Source: Candidatus Pseudelusimicrobium marinum (GTDB lineage Bacteria; Elusimicrobiota; Elusimicrobia; Elusimicrobiales; Elusimicrobiaceae). From it: 32,018 nucleotides of DNA. This document shows positions 22,995-31,557 of the stretch, in pieces. The notes under the pieces are model-generated. The model saw only the letters and a program-made list of their open reading frames with translations. It searched no databases and was not told the DNA's origin. Position numbers and translations under genes: made by a program. The DNA is taken from NCBI GenBank assembly GCA_018656005.1, contig JABHZW010000006.1:1-32018 (forward strand). The letters are read 5' to 3'. How positions within the stretch are numbered: the stretch's first letter is position 1; every line of letters begins with the position of its first letter.

Positions 22995-24061
22995 TATGGT
23001 ACCTTTATAAATATTAATCTTGCTGAAATTAAACCAAGTAAAATAAACAGTAAGGATAGAAATAAATAATTTCTATATTTTTTGTCATACGATATGTTTA
23101 CAGATTTTTCAAATTCTGTTTTTTCAAGCTCGTTTATTTTACCGTAGATAGTATCTAGTTCTATATTATTTCTTGCTCTGAAAAATTCACCACCAGTTAT
23201 TTTTGCAATTTCGTGAAGAGTAGCTTCGTCGATATCATTAGAAATTGTCACATAACTTGTACCAAAAATTCCGTTATCAACTGCTATTTTTTGCTCACCC
23301 TCGCCTGCTGTTGCGATGGTGTAAATTCTTATTCCTAATTTTTCTGCCGCCCTTGCTGATACCAGCGGATCTGGTATTACACCAGCGTTTGAAGATCCAT
23401 CTGTAAGTAAAATTATGACCTTACTTTTTGCAACGCTACTTTTTAAATATTGCGACGCTAATGCTATTGCATCGCCGATAGCCGTTCGCTGTATGCCTAT
23501 CATACCTATTTTTATAAAGGATAAAAATTCTAGCAAAGAATCATAATCTAAAGTTAGTGGACATTGAAGCATTGGTGCACCTTGGAAAACAACAATACCT
23601 ATTCTATCACTAGTTCTATTTTCTATGAAATCTTTAGCAGATAGTTTTGCAGCTTCCAATCTATTAGGTTTAAAATCTTGTCCTGCCATACTTAAAGAGA
23701 CATCTATCACCATCATAATATCTACCCCTTCTTGCGGAGGTATCGTCGATTTACCCGCCTGTCTTGGATTAGCAAGTGCAATTATCATAAGTAAAAGTGC
23801 AACGAGATATAAACTTAAACTTAGCCATTTTGCAAGTATTGATTTTGTTGTTTGTTTTCCAGAAAATTCCAAAGGTAAAGAATATTTTACTGTTGCTGTT
23901 TTACTACTTCTTAAATATGTTGCCACAAAAATTGCACCACCTAAAACAATTAATAAAAGAAAATAAAGAGGATCCTTAAAATTAAAATTTTCTAAGTATT
24001 TTGCAAATGCAAAAACACTAAAAATTAAAAAGAGAAGTAATATTCTTACATTATTTTGCAT
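22994..24061 (-). CDS. batA: BatA VWA-domain membrane protein
   Basis: The 355-residue product has N-terminal membrane helices (about 4-20, 32-49 and 77-96), a VWA domain with the MIDAS motif DVSLSM (120-125), the BatA-typical QDFKPNRLEAAK just after it, and ILLTDGSSNAG for the second metal site. A C-terminal helix lies at about 331-352. BatA is the membrane partner of BatB in Bat operons. It overlaps the upstream gene by 11 bases and batB/C by 1 base. Confidence 0.9.
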   Translation of the reverse strand: MQNNVRILLLFLIFSVFAFAKYLENFNFKDPLYFLLLIVLGGAIFVATYLRSSKTATVKYSLPLEFSGKQTTKSILAKWLSLSLYLVALLLMIIALANPRQAGKSTIPPQEGVDIMMVIDVSLSMAGQDFKPNRLEAAKLSAKDFIENRTSDRIGIVVFQGAPMLQCPLTLDYDSLLEFLSFIKIGMIGIQRTAIGDAIALASQYLKSSVAKSKVIILLTDGSSNAGVIPDPLVSARAAEKLGIRIYTIATAGEGEQKIAVDNGIFGTSYVTISNDIDEATLHEIAKITGGEFFRARNNIELDTIYGKINELEKTEFEKSVNISYDKKYRNYLFLSLLFILLGLISARLIFIKVP

Positions 24062-25019
24062 TTTTATTTTCTTCCCCCTCTGATTTATATAGTACTCTTG
24101 TATCCTCGATAATTTTTCTTATTAACACAACTGCTTTATCTCTATATTGCATAGGTGGTATGTATTTAGAAAATTTTACCAAGTCGCACATTAACAAAAA
24201 TTCTCTTATATTTCTTATTGTCATTTTATTAGAAATTTTGGTTCGTAATTGTCTTAATACCTCCGTAGTATTTTTTTGATACGCATTAACTTCAAACATA
24301 CTGGTTAAATATTTTCTTAAGATACCAGACAGCACATAAAAATATTTTTTGTATTGTTTTTCTTGCCAAAAACAACTATTTGTAAGCCCATTTAATTGAT
24401 CGTGTGCAAGTTGATAAGGAGATATGTTTTTTAAACGATCTGCATTTATTTTTTTTGCAATAATTTCTTTCTTTTTAAAGAATTTATTACTAATATAATA
24501 TGCCAAGATTCCAAGAAAACTTAGCACCCCAACCCATATTAAAATTAATGCCCAATTTAAGGGTTTATACGGCGAATAAATGTCTATAAGCCCTTTGGCT
24601 TTTACCTTTGGTTTTGTTGGTTTAATTGTAAGTGGAATATCTTTTGGATTTGGTCCGGAAACAAGGTTATCTTGTTCGTAAAAATCTACACAAAAAGCTG
24701 TTAAAGTGCTAACACCTAATGTGAAAGGAACAAGGGTCAAATTAAAATTTGTATTTGTAAAATTATTTTTCAAAAAAATAGTTTCTTTTTCCACATTAGT
24801 TAATGAAAAATATTTATTTTTTTCGTTTAATTTGGAAATATTTATTCTTGCTTCTAAATCATTTGGGTGTTTTGTTTCTACATTAATATTAAATTCTCTA
24901 GCTAGCTGAATATCCTCTGGGATTTCGCCAATAGAAACAGAAATATTTTTATTTTCCGTTGCAAAAGAAAGCAAAGAAATAAACATTATAAAATTAAAAA
25001 TTAATATTTTTTTGAACAT
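24051..25019 (-). CDS. Bat-operon membrane protein (BatG/DUF4381-like)
   Basis: The 322-residue product has a signal peptide (1-20), a beta-rich periplasmic domain to about residue 150, one membrane helix at about 156-178 (WALILIWVGVLSFLGILAYY), and a helical cytoplasmic C-terminal region (SPYQLAHDQLNGL; KKYFYVLSGILRKYL; DLVKFSKYIPP). This order, and the slot between DUF58 and batA, matches the DUF4381/BatG-type protein of MoxR-Bat operons. Direct similarity is modest by eye and the function is unknown. Confidence 0.6.
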   Translation of the reverse strand: MFKKILIFNFIMFISLLSFATENKNISVSIGEIPEDIQLAREFNINVETKHPNDLEARINISKLNEKNKYFSLTNVEKETIFLKNNFTNTNFNLTLVPFTLGVSTLTAFCVDFYEQDNLVSGPNPKDIPLTIKPTKPKVKAKGLIDIYSPYKPLNWALILIWVGVLSFLGILAYYISNKFFKKKEIIAKKINADRLKNISPYQLAHDQLNGLTNSCFWQEKQYKKYFYVLSGILRKYLTSMFEVNAYQKNTTEVLRQLRTKISNKMTIRNIREFLLMCDLVKFSKYIPPMQYRDKAVVLIRKIIEDTRVLYKSEGEENKNAK

Positions 25020-25022
25020 TAT

Positions 25023-25910
25023 TTACCCTTTTTTTAATCTTTTTGCTCTTTGTCTAAAAAACTTTACAACTTCGTCCAACATATTTTCGCTATCGCTAAG
25101 ATGCATATGTTCCAAAGAAAGCGATGCGAAAAGTTTATCTAAATTATTATCGTGTTTTTGTTTAGAATTTATAAAGTTTTGGTTTAAATTTTTACTAGTT
25201 AAATCGTACATAAACTTTTCGCCTGTTTCTGGGTTTTCTATATCTAGGTAGCCAGATGTCTTTGGCATATTAATTTCTAGTTTATCCTCGATAATAACAG
25301 GTATAAGTTCGTGTTTTTTTGATGCAAAACGAAATGGTTTTTCAAAACCTTTATCTAAAAAGTCTGACAAAAGTAAAACTATTGAATGTCTTTTTACAAT
25401 TTTATTAACAGTTTCTAAACAGCTTGTTAAATTCGTGCCTTTGCTTGTTGGTTTAAATGCTAAAAGTTCGCGTATAATTCTTAAAATATGTGTTTGCCCT
25501 TTTTTTGCAGGGATATATTTTTCCAATTTATCTGAAAATAAAATCAAACCAACTTTGTCATAATTTTTTAATGCAGAAAATGCAAATAAGGCAGAAAGTT
25601 CTGCCATAATTTCTTGTTTAAATTTAGTTGTAGAACCAAAATATTTGGAAGCCGAAACATCACACACTAGCATTAAGGTTAATTGTCTTTCTTCTCGATA
25701 TTCTTTAATAAAAATCTCGCCAAGTCTTGCAGAAATATTCCAATCTATCCGTCTTACATCGTCGCCGGGAACATAGTGTCTTGCTTCTGCAAACTCCATG
25801 CCCTGACCTTTAAAAACACTATGATATTTACCCGCAAAAGTTTCACTTACCAACCTACCGGCTGATATTTCTATCTGGCGGACTTTCTTTAATAATTGAG
25901 AAGACTGCAT
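25023..25910 (-). CDS. DUF58 domain protein
   Basis: The 295-residue product shows the DUF58 core: FAGKYHSVFKGQGMEFAEAR, then HYVPGDDVRRIDWN (residues 45-58), and LMLVCDVSASKYFGS, a VWA-like MIDAS variant (DxSxS). It has no membrane helix and is probably cytoplasmic at the membrane. DUF58 proteins nearly always follow moxR and precede bat VWA genes, as here. Spacing is 15 bases after moxR. Confidence 0.9.
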   Translation of the reverse strand: MQSSQLLKKVRQIEISAGRLVSETFAGKYHSVFKGQGMEFAEARHYVPGDDVRRIDWNISARLGEIFIKEYREERQLTLMLVCDVSASKYFGSTTKFKQEIMAELSALFAFSALKNYDKVGLILFSDKLEKYIPAKKGQTHILRIIRELLAFKPTSKGTNLTSCLETVNKIVKRHSIVLLLSDFLDKGFEKPFRFASKKHELIPVIIEDKLEINMPKTSGYLDIENPETGEKFMYDLTSKNLNQNFINSKQKHDNNLDKLFASLSLEHMHLSDSENMLDEVVKFFRQRAKRLKKG

Positions 25911-25925
25911 TATATCCCCTAATTT

Positions 25926-26909
25926 TTATGGAACATCTATCGCTTCAAATACATGATTAACTATATTTTGCGCGGTAACATTCTCTGCCTCTGCCTCGTA
26001 TGTTAGCAATATTCTGTGTTGGAAAACATCCATACCTATTGCTTTTATATCCTCTGGCGTTACATATCCCCTGCCGTTTAAAAACGCATATGCTTTTGCA
26101 GCTTGTGTTAGATATATCGTCGCTCTTGGGCTTGCGCCAAATGCAATATAGGAAGATAGTTTTTGTAAGCCATATTTTTCTGGGTTTCTTGTTGCAAGTA
26201 CTAAGTCCACTATATAATTTTTAACCTTTTCATCTATATATATAGATTTGGCAGATTCTCTTGCCTTTAATATATCCTCTTCTTTTATCTGACTAGATAT
26301 TTTTGGCAAACTATCTATACCCACCGCTTGAAGAATTTGTTTTTCTTCTTCTTTATCTGGATAGGTAATATTCACCTTAAACATAAACCTATCTACCTGA
26401 GCTTCTGGCAAAGGATATGTACCCTCGTGTTCTATTGGGTTTTGGGTAGCCATTACCATAAACATTTTAGGAAGTTGATGTGTTGTATCGCCGATAGTTA
26501 CCTGTCTTTCTTGCATAGCTTCTAACAATGCACTTTGAACTTTTGCAGGTGCACGGTTAATTTCATCTGCTAAAATTAGGTTGGCAAAAATAGGTCCTTT
26601 TCTTGCAGAAAAAGTTGCATCTTTTGGATTGAAAATTTGAGTACCTGTAATATCTGCGGGAATTAAATCCGGCGTGAACTGAATTCTTTGGAAACTGGAA
26701 TTTAAAACCTGAGATAATGTACTTACGGTCAATGTTTTCGCAAGTCCTGGCACACCTTCTATTAATATATGTCCGTCTGCTATAAGTGCAGTTAGCATTT
26801 TGTCTACCAAGTCTTCTTGACCGACTATTATTTTTCTAATTTCTTTTTTTAAATCCTGCAAAAACAAACTTTCTGCTTTTACTTTTTTATTTAATTCTGT
26901 TATATCCAT
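25926..26909 (-). CDS. MoxR-family AAA+ ATPase
   Basis: MoxR ATPases act as chaperones for VWA-domain partners. The 327-residue product has Walker A GVPGLAKT (52-59), LILADEINRAPAKVQSALLE for Walker B and the following helix, MATQNPIEHEGTYPLPEAQ for sensor 1 and the arginine-finger region, and ASPRATIYL near the C-terminus. All are standard. AGGGGG precedes the ATG. It is the second gene of the Bat block. Confidence 0.94.
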   Translation of the reverse strand: MDITELNKKVKAESLFLQDLKKEIRKIIVGQEDLVDKMLTALIADGHILIEGVPGLAKTLTVSTLSQVLNSSFQRIQFTPDLIPADITGTQIFNPKDATFSARKGPIFANLILADEINRAPAKVQSALLEAMQERQVTIGDTTHQLPKMFMVMATQNPIEHEGTYPLPEAQVDRFMFKVNITYPDKEEEKQILQAVGIDSLPKISSQIKEEDILKARESAKSIYIDEKVKNYIVDLVLATRNPEKYGLQKLSSYIAFGASPRATIYLTQAAKAYAFLNGRGYVTPEDIKAIGMDVFQHRILLTYEAEAENVTAQNIVNHVFEAIDVP

Positions 26910-26929
26910 AATGGTTGTGTCCCCCTAAT

Positions 26930-27544
26930 TTATTTTCTCATAAGAAGCTGAATTTCTTGTTCTTTTTTGCGTCTTTTTTCCTCGATATCATAATTTAAAG
27001 TTTCATACCCTTTTGCAGCTTCTACCCTTACATTTTTATTGCCATTTCTTTCTTTTGCTTCTATTAATATAGGCAGGATATCTGGAGTTTTGTATTTTAA
27101 AATTTGCTCCAATGCAAACAAACGGTTTCTTTGGCTACCGTCTTTTTGTACCACATGAGCTAAAATATCAAGAGTATCTTTATCTTTATATTTAGCTATA
27201 TTTTGGAGTACTGCATATCTTATATTTGCATCTACTTCTGCTACAAAAAACATTCTTACGATCTCTTCTGTATTACCAAGCTGGTTTGAATAAATAAGGT
27301 CATATGCAGATATTTTAGTTTTTGCATACAGACTTGTTCTAAGAGATAAAATTACATCTACAGAAGATTGGTTTATTGCTCTAATACCATTACCTCTATC
27401 TATATCTTTTGGTGGTATTGCTTTAAAAGAATATCGTTGCTCCACAGCAGCTATATCTCTTGTGAGGTTAGCCTCCGATTTTTTGTTCTTATATACAAAA
27501 ACTATAACTAGTACTATTGCCATTAGAAATAAGAATTTTTTCAT
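26930..27544 (-). CDS. Membrane-anchored HEAT-repeat-like protein at the head of the Bat operon
   Basis: The 204-residue product has an N-terminal hydrophobic helix (about 4-18), probably an uncleaved anchor, then helical repeats: EEIVRMFFVAEVDANIRYAV, NIAKYKDKDTLDILAHVV and the following two units fit HEAT/PBS-lyase-like repeats. The C-terminus is a charged coiled helix (EEKRRKKEQEIQ). No enzyme motif is visible, so it is likely a binding scaffold. AGGGAG precedes the ATG. It starts the long - strand unit and ends 20 bases before moxR. Confidence 0.7.
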   Translation of the reverse strand: MKKFLFLMAIVLVIVFVYKNKKSEANLTRDIAAVEQRYSFKAIPPKDIDRGNGIRAINQSSVDVILSLRTSLYAKTKISAYDLIYSNQLGNTEEIVRMFFVAEVDANIRYAVLQNIAKYKDKDTLDILAHVVQKDGSQRNRLFALEQILKYKTPDILPILIEAKERNGNKNVRVEAAKGYETLNYDIEEKRRKKEQEIQLLMRK

Positions 27545-27632
27545 ATTATCAATTCTCCCTAAATTTAAATTTATGGTTCAAGCATATTTAATCATTTTTT
27601 GAACACTAATTTCAATATATTTTAAAAAACTT

Positions 27633-27645
27633 CCCTATATTAGGG
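27633..27645. promoter_or_regulatory. Short palindrome CCCTA-TAT-TAGGG before the rrf2 promoter
   Basis: A 5-bp perfect inverted repeat abuts the -35 box of the rrf2 promoter (27648). It could be a second operator in the divergent region between the HEAT gene and rrf2. No regulator can be named. Confidence 0.25.
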
Positions 27646-27647
27646 GG

Positions 27648-27677
27648 TTGACAAATATCTTAAACTAATACTATAAT
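27648..27677 (+). promoter_or_regulatory. Strong sigma70 promoter of rrf2-hcp
   Basis: Consensus TTGACA (27648-27653), an 18-base spacer and consensus TATAAT (27672-27677) give the best promoter in the window. The start should be near 27684, about 28 bases before the Rrf2 ATG. Such a strong promoter overlapped by an operator suggests repression as the main control. Confidence 0.85.
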
Positions 27678-27685
27678 GGTATTAG
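27665..27685. promoter_or_regulatory. Probable Rrf2-family operator over the -10 box
   Basis: CTAATAC (27665-27671) and GTATTAG (27679-27685) form a perfect inverted repeat centred on the TATAAT box; ATACTAAT (27686-27693) adds another half-site. Its position would block polymerase, and the adjacent gene is a repressor-type Rrf2 protein, so autorepression is likely. Confidence 0.55.
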
Positions 27686-27711
27686 ATACTAATTTTAATA
27701 AAGGAAGCGAA

Positions 27712-28128
27712 ATGAAAATACTTAGGAAAGATTCTGACTATGCAATAAGAACTCTTTTAACAATTGCAATAAATAAAGATAAAAAATTTATGTCTTCTTC
27801 GGAAATTTCTAAAACAGAAAACATACCACTTCCTTATTTGAGACGACTAATAACAAAATTAATATCTGCAGGTTATTTAGAAGCAAAAGAAGGTGTTGGT
27901 GGTGGGGTTAGGTTAGCTAGAAAACCATCAGAAATAAACACCATGCAGATAATGGAACTTTTCCAAGGTAATTTAGAAATTTCCGAATGCCTTTTTAGAA
28001 AAAAGTTTTGTACAAACAGAGCAACCTGTCCAATGCGAAAAAGAATTTTGAAGATAGAAGAAAAACTAGTAAAAGAATTTGAAAGCATAACATTAAAGAA
28101 CTTGATATCGGATATAAACAAAAAATAA
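27712..28128 (+). CDS. Rrf2-family transcriptional regulator, probable Fe-S sensor
   Basis: The 138-residue product has the Rrf2 winged helix (LRKDSDYAIRTLLTIA; NIPLPYLRRLITKLISAGYL; KEGVGGGVRLAR) and a cysteine set C93, C100, C106 in SECLFRKKFCTNRATC, the place where IscR and NsrR hold a cluster. The linked gene is hcp, which in other bacteria is controlled by the nitric-oxide sensor NsrR, so a nitrosative or redox sensor is likely; the exact subfamily is not proven. The ATG at 27712 follows AAGGAAG; an upstream ATG at 27676 lies in the -10 box and is rejected. Confidence 0.88.
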   Translation: MKILRKDSDYAIRTLLTIAINKDKKFMSSSEISKTENIPLPYLRRLITKLISAGYLEAKEGVGGGVRLARKPSEINTMQIMELFQGNLEISECLFRKKFCTNRATCPMRKRILKIEEKLVKEFESITLKNLISDINKK

Positions 28129-28143
28129 AAAGAGGATAAAAAA

Positions 28144-29787
28144 ATGACAGAAAATAAAATGTATTGTAGACAATGCGAACAAACCGCCGGTGGCACAGCA
28201 TGCACAAGCATGGGTGTGTGTGGCAAAACTCCAGAAGTATCTGGCTTACAGGATTTACTTATTTACACATTAAGAGGCATAGCTCACTGTGTAAATAAAA
28301 CAGGAAAAAGAACTCCTGAGGTAGATACATTTGTACGAGAAGCACTTTTCGCAACCGTAACAAATGTAGACTTTGATGATAAAGAGGTAGTAAAACTCAT
28401 CAGAAAAGGTCATGAACTTAGAGCACAACTAAAAGGCAATTGCACAGATAAATGTGGTGCACATTCGCCAAAAAGTGGTACTTTCAAATTAGCAGACACA
28501 GAAGAAGAAATGCTAGTACAAGCTAAAGAAGCAAGTTTATTTGATGCATCTGCCAACGAGGATATAAGAAGCTTACAACACATATTATTATATGGTATGA
28601 AAGGTGTAGCAGCTTATGCAGAACATGCAAGTGTGATGGGTAAAACATCAGACGAAATTGATACCTTCTTTTACAAAGCATTAGATATGCTAAACAAAAC
28701 CGATGCAACAGCAGACGAACTTTTAGGTTTAGTTTTAGAATGCGGTAAAGTAAACTTTACAACAATGGGTTTGTTAGACGAAGCACATACGACAAATTTC
28801 GGTCATCCAGAGCCAACCCAAGTATCACTTGGTGCAAAAAAAGGTAAAGCAATTTTAATTTCTGGACACGATATACCAGACTTAAAAATGCTGTTAGAAC
28901 AAACCGAAGGCAAAGACATCAATATATATACACACGGCGAAATGTTGCCATTACATGCTTATCCAGAAATTAAAAAGTTCAAACATTTGGCGGGTCATTA
29001 TGGCACAGCATGGCAAAATCAGCATAAAGAATTTGCAGCATTCCCAGGTTCAATTTTAATGACAACAAACTGTATTCAAAAACCAATGGATTCTTATATG
29101 CCAAATATTTTTACAACTGGTTTAGTACAATACCCAGGTGTAAAACATATCGACGCAAAAGATGGTAAAAAAGACTTCTCTTCAGTTATAAACAGAGCAT
29201 TAGAATTGCCTGGTTTTGAAAGCAATACTGAAGGCAAAAATATTACTATTGGGTTTGGTCATAATGCAGTGATGGGTGTTGCAGGCAAAGTTATAGACGC
29301 TGTAAAAGCTGGTAAAATTAAACATTTCTTTTTAGTAGGTGGTTGCGATGGTGCAAAACCAGGCAGAAACTACTATACAGAATTTGTAGAAAAAACACCA
29401 AAAGATACGGTGATATTGACATTAGCATGTGGTAAATTTAGGTTCAACACAATGGATTTAGGCGATATTGATGGCATACCACGACTATTGGATATCGGTC
29501 AATGTAATGATGCATATTCGGCGATAAAAATTGCAGTAGCATTGGCAGAAGCATTCAAATGTGATGTAAACGAATTACCACTTTCAATGATACTTTCATG
29601 GTACGAGCAAAAAGCGGTATGTATTTTGTTAACATTGTTGCATTTGGGCATAAAAAATATTAAATTAGGACCAACCTTACCAGCATTTGTATCACCAAAT
29701 GTGTTAAATATTTTGGTAGAAAAGTTTAATATCGCACCGATAACAACACCGGAAAAAGATTTGGCAGAAATTTTGGATAAGAAGTAA
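28144..29787 (+). CDS. hcp: Hydroxylamine reductase / hybrid-cluster protein
   Basis: Hcp is a cytoplasmic Fe-S protein that reduces hydroxylamine and, in some species, nitric oxide. The 547-residue product starts with the cluster motif C8-x2-C11-x8-C20-x5-C26. The hybrid-cluster ligands appear in order: SGHDIPDLK, YTHGEMLP, TTNCIQKP, VGGCDGAKPGRNYYTEF, LTLACGKFRFN and GQCNDAYSA. It follows rrf2 by 15 bases with GAGG before the ATG, so they form an operon under the 27648 promoter. Codon use and A+T content look like those of the neighbours. Confidence 0.96.
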   Translation: MTENKMYCRQCEQTAGGTACTSMGVCGKTPEVSGLQDLLIYTLRGIAHCVNKTGKRTPEVDTFVREALFATVTNVDFDDKEVVKLIRKGHELRAQLKGNCTDKCGAHSPKSGTFKLADTEEEMLVQAKEASLFDASANEDIRSLQHILLYGMKGVAAYAEHASVMGKTSDEIDTFFYKALDMLNKTDATADELLGLVLECGKVNFTTMGLLDEAHTTNFGHPEPTQVSLGAKKGKAILISGHDIPDLKMLLEQTEGKDINIYTHGEMLPLHAYPEIKKFKHLAGHYGTAWQNQHKEFAAFPGSILMTTNCIQKPMDSYMPNIFTTGLVQYPGVKHIDAKDGKKDFSSVINRALELPGFESNTEGKNITIGFGHNAVMGVAGKVIDAVKAGKIKHFFLVGGCDGAKPGRNYYTEFVEKTPKDTVILTLACGKFRFNTMDLGDIDGIPRLLDIGQCNDAYSAIKIAVALAEAFKCDVNELPLSMILSWYEQKAVCILLTLLHLGIKNIKLGPTLPAFVSPNVLNILVEKFNIAPITTPEKDLAEILDKK

Positions 29788-29937
29788 AAATTAAACCAAA
29801 AGAGTTCTGTGGTGATATTTTTGAAAATGTTTTGTGGTTAATTTTTGTTTTCTTTGCGACGACTAGTCCATTCAGCGAATACTGCGAAGCAGTAGCGGGA
29901 CTTTAGGAAACAAAAAAACAAAAATTAAACCAAAAGA
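29786..29937. repeat. Hairpin element, copy B, with flanking direct repeats (after hcp)
   Basis: Bases 29786-29803 and 29920-29937 are an 18-bp direct repeat; the first overlaps the hcp stop codon. Between them, 29835-29851 is the inverted complement of the right arm, so the right part can form a long A+T stem. The tip has AGTCC/GGACT (29865-29869/29898-29902) and TACTGC-GAA-GCAGTA (29880-29894). The tip sequence matches copy A near 14372-14386 with compensatory changes. Confidence 0.6.
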
Positions 29938-29981
29938 ATTTCCAAAAAGGGGATTGTACGGGGATTACACAGCATAGCACT

Positions 29982-30013
29982 AATAACGGCGGTAATAAAT
30001 TACCGCCGTTATT
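29982..30013. terminator. Probable bidirectional terminator between hcp and arsC
   Basis: A 14-bp perfect stem (29982-29995 with 30000-30013) has loop TAAA and a G+C-rich middle (ACGGCGG/CCGCCGT). It sits between the converging hcp and arsC genes. The T-runs are short on both sides, so termination strength is uncertain. Confidence 0.65.
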
Positions 30014-30035
30014 GTATTTAAAAACACTTAAACTT

Positions 30036-30467
30036 TTACAATTCTGATTCTATTTTTTCTTTAATGCTATCTCTCACTTTGCGGAAAATTTCTAATACCT
30101 CTTCCTCAGTGCCAGTGGCAGAAGCAGGATCTTGAAAATTCCAATTCTTTATCTCGCATTCCCCACCACTACAATTATAAAATATCGGGCATTTATCCTT
30201 GGCTCTATCACAAACGGTTATAACAACATCAAAATTTCGGTCTGAATAACTGGAAACTTCATTAGACTTCTGTCCGTTAATATTAACACCCACTTCGTCC
30301 ATCACCTTAACCGCATAAGGATTAATCCCACCTGCTTCTGTGCCAGCACTAAAAACTTCGTATTTATCCCCGTAAAGATGCCTCGCAAAACCCTCTGCCA
30401 TTTGGCTACGACAGGAGTTGGCTGAACATAAAAACAAAATATCCTTTCTTTTATTTTCTTTTTCCAT
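30036..30467 (-). CDS. arsC: Arsenate reductase, thioredoxin-coupled (LMW phosphatase fold)
   Basis: This ArsC type reduces arsenate to arsenite through a three-cysteine relay. The 143-residue product has the P-loop C14-SANSC-R20 (CX5R), then the relay cysteines C86 and C93 in VCDRAKDKCP, and the general acid in FQDPASATG. These match the Staphylococcus aureus-type ArsC and not the glutaredoxin type. GGAGGGGAG precedes the ATG. A - strand promoter lies at 30488-30516. It diverges from arsS. A protein-tyrosine phosphatase role is the alternative, but the second Cys pair favours ArsC. Confidence 0.92.
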   Translation of the reverse strand: MEKENKRKDILFLCSANSCRSQMAEGFARHLYGDKYEVFSAGTEAGGINPYAVKVMDEVGVNINGQKSNEVSSYSDRNFDVVITVCDRAKDKCPIFYNCSGGECEIKNWNFQDPASATGTEEEVLEIFRKVRDSIKEKIESEL

Positions 30468-30487
30468 AATCTCCCCTCCATAAAAAC

Positions 30488-30516
30488 ATTATACATTATG
30501 TGAAAAATAATATAAA
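30488..30516 (-). promoter_or_regulatory. Probable promoter of arsC
   Basis: On the - strand TTTATA (complement of 30511-30516), a 17-nt spacer and TATAAT (complement of 30488-30493) lie about 20 bases before the arsC ATG. The -35 is weak. The 89-base divergent region to arsS shows no clear ArsR-type operator. Confidence 0.45.
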
Positions 30517-30556
30517 ATAGTTATGTGCATTTTTAGAATATATACGGGGGTATAAA

Positions 30557-31537
30557 ATGAACAAAAATAAGCGCGAGAGTACCGCTTTCATGAAAAAAGT
30601 AAAAGAAACTAATAAGCAAGGATTACTTTTTGATAAACTTGAAACACTTCAAGTAAACTTGGGGAATATTTGCAATCAAACTTGCAGTCATTGTCATATA
30701 GGTGCAGGTCCTAAAGGCGACCATATTATGGACGAAGCAAGAATAGAAGATGTTATGCTATTTTTGACCAATAACCCAAACTTAATTTTAGATATCACCG
30801 GTGGCGAACCTAGTATGCACCCTCAAATAGATCGGCTGATAAATTTTGCAAGGGGTATAACAAAAAAAATAATGATAAGAACAAACTTAACCGCACTTGT
30901 AGACGATAAATATAAACATTTACCAGAAATTTATAAGCAAAATAAAGTAGAAATAGTTGCATCTATGCCGTGCTTTTCGCAGGAAAATGTGGATTATCAA
31001 CGAGGCAATGGCACATTTGAAAAATCCATCTTAGCTTTACAAAATCTTAACAAGATTAAGTATGGGAAAAATGAAAATTTAAATTTGCATTTGGTATATA
31101 ATCCTAACAGTGCAATGCTTCCACCAGAACAAAAACAGCTGGAAAAAGATTATAAAAGAGTTTTACAAAAAAATTATGGTATAGTATTTAATAATTTGTT
31201 TACAATGGTGAATGTTCCACTTGGCAGGTTTGCAGCATTTTTAAAGAAAGAAAATCAGTATGATAGATATATACAAATTTTAAAAGACAACTATAACCCT
31301 GCAACCCTGGACAATATTATGTGTAAAAATCTGATTAGTGTAGATTGGAAAGGTAATGTTTATAATTGTGATTTCAATCAAATATCAAACCAACCAATAA
31401 TAAATGCAGATAGTGGAGTGGTAAATATAAGAAACTTTAATCAAAAAGATTTGAAAAAACAACCAATAGAAACTCATGAGCATTGCTTTGCTTGTACTGC
31501 TGGACATGGTTCAAGTTGTACAGGATCTTTAGATTAG
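30557..31537 (+). CDS. arsS: Arsenosugar biosynthesis radical SAM protein ArsS
   Basis: ArsS joins a 5'-deoxyadenosyl group to a methylated arsenical, a step toward arsenosugars. The 326-residue product has the radical SAM cluster C39-x3-C43-x2-C46 in CNQTCSHCHIGAGPKG, ITGGEPSMH for SAM binding, and a C-terminal DUF3641-type region ending CFACTAGHGSSCTG (C310, C313, C321), characteristic of ArsS. No in-frame TGA suggesting selenocysteine is seen. GGGGG precedes the ATG at a short distance. It diverges from arsC. The partner arsenite methyltransferase ArsM is not in the window. Confidence 0.88.
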   Translation: MNKNKRESTAFMKKVKETNKQGLLFDKLETLQVNLGNICNQTCSHCHIGAGPKGDHIMDEARIEDVMLFLTNNPNLILDITGGEPSMHPQIDRLINFARGITKKIMIRTNLTALVDDKYKHLPEIYKQNKVEIVASMPCFSQENVDYQRGNGTFEKSILALQNLNKIKYGKNENLNLHLVYNPNSAMLPPEQKQLEKDYKRVLQKNYGIVFNNLFTMVNVPLGRFAAFLKKENQYDRYIQILKDNYNPATLDNIMCKNLISVDWKGNVYNCDFNQISNQPIINADSGVVNIRNFNQKDLKKQPIETHEHCFACTAGHGSSCTGSLD

Positions 31538-31557
31538 AGTTAAAAAGAGGTGAAAAT

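Noticed and set aside
27676-27711. Upstream ATG start of the Rrf2 gene at 27676
   Set aside because: It lies within the TATAAT box and operator; the ATG at 27712 has AAGGAAG upstream.
31483-31557. Extended start for the methyltransferase at 31483
   Set aside because: The extension reads out of frame through the end of arsS, with no family similarity.
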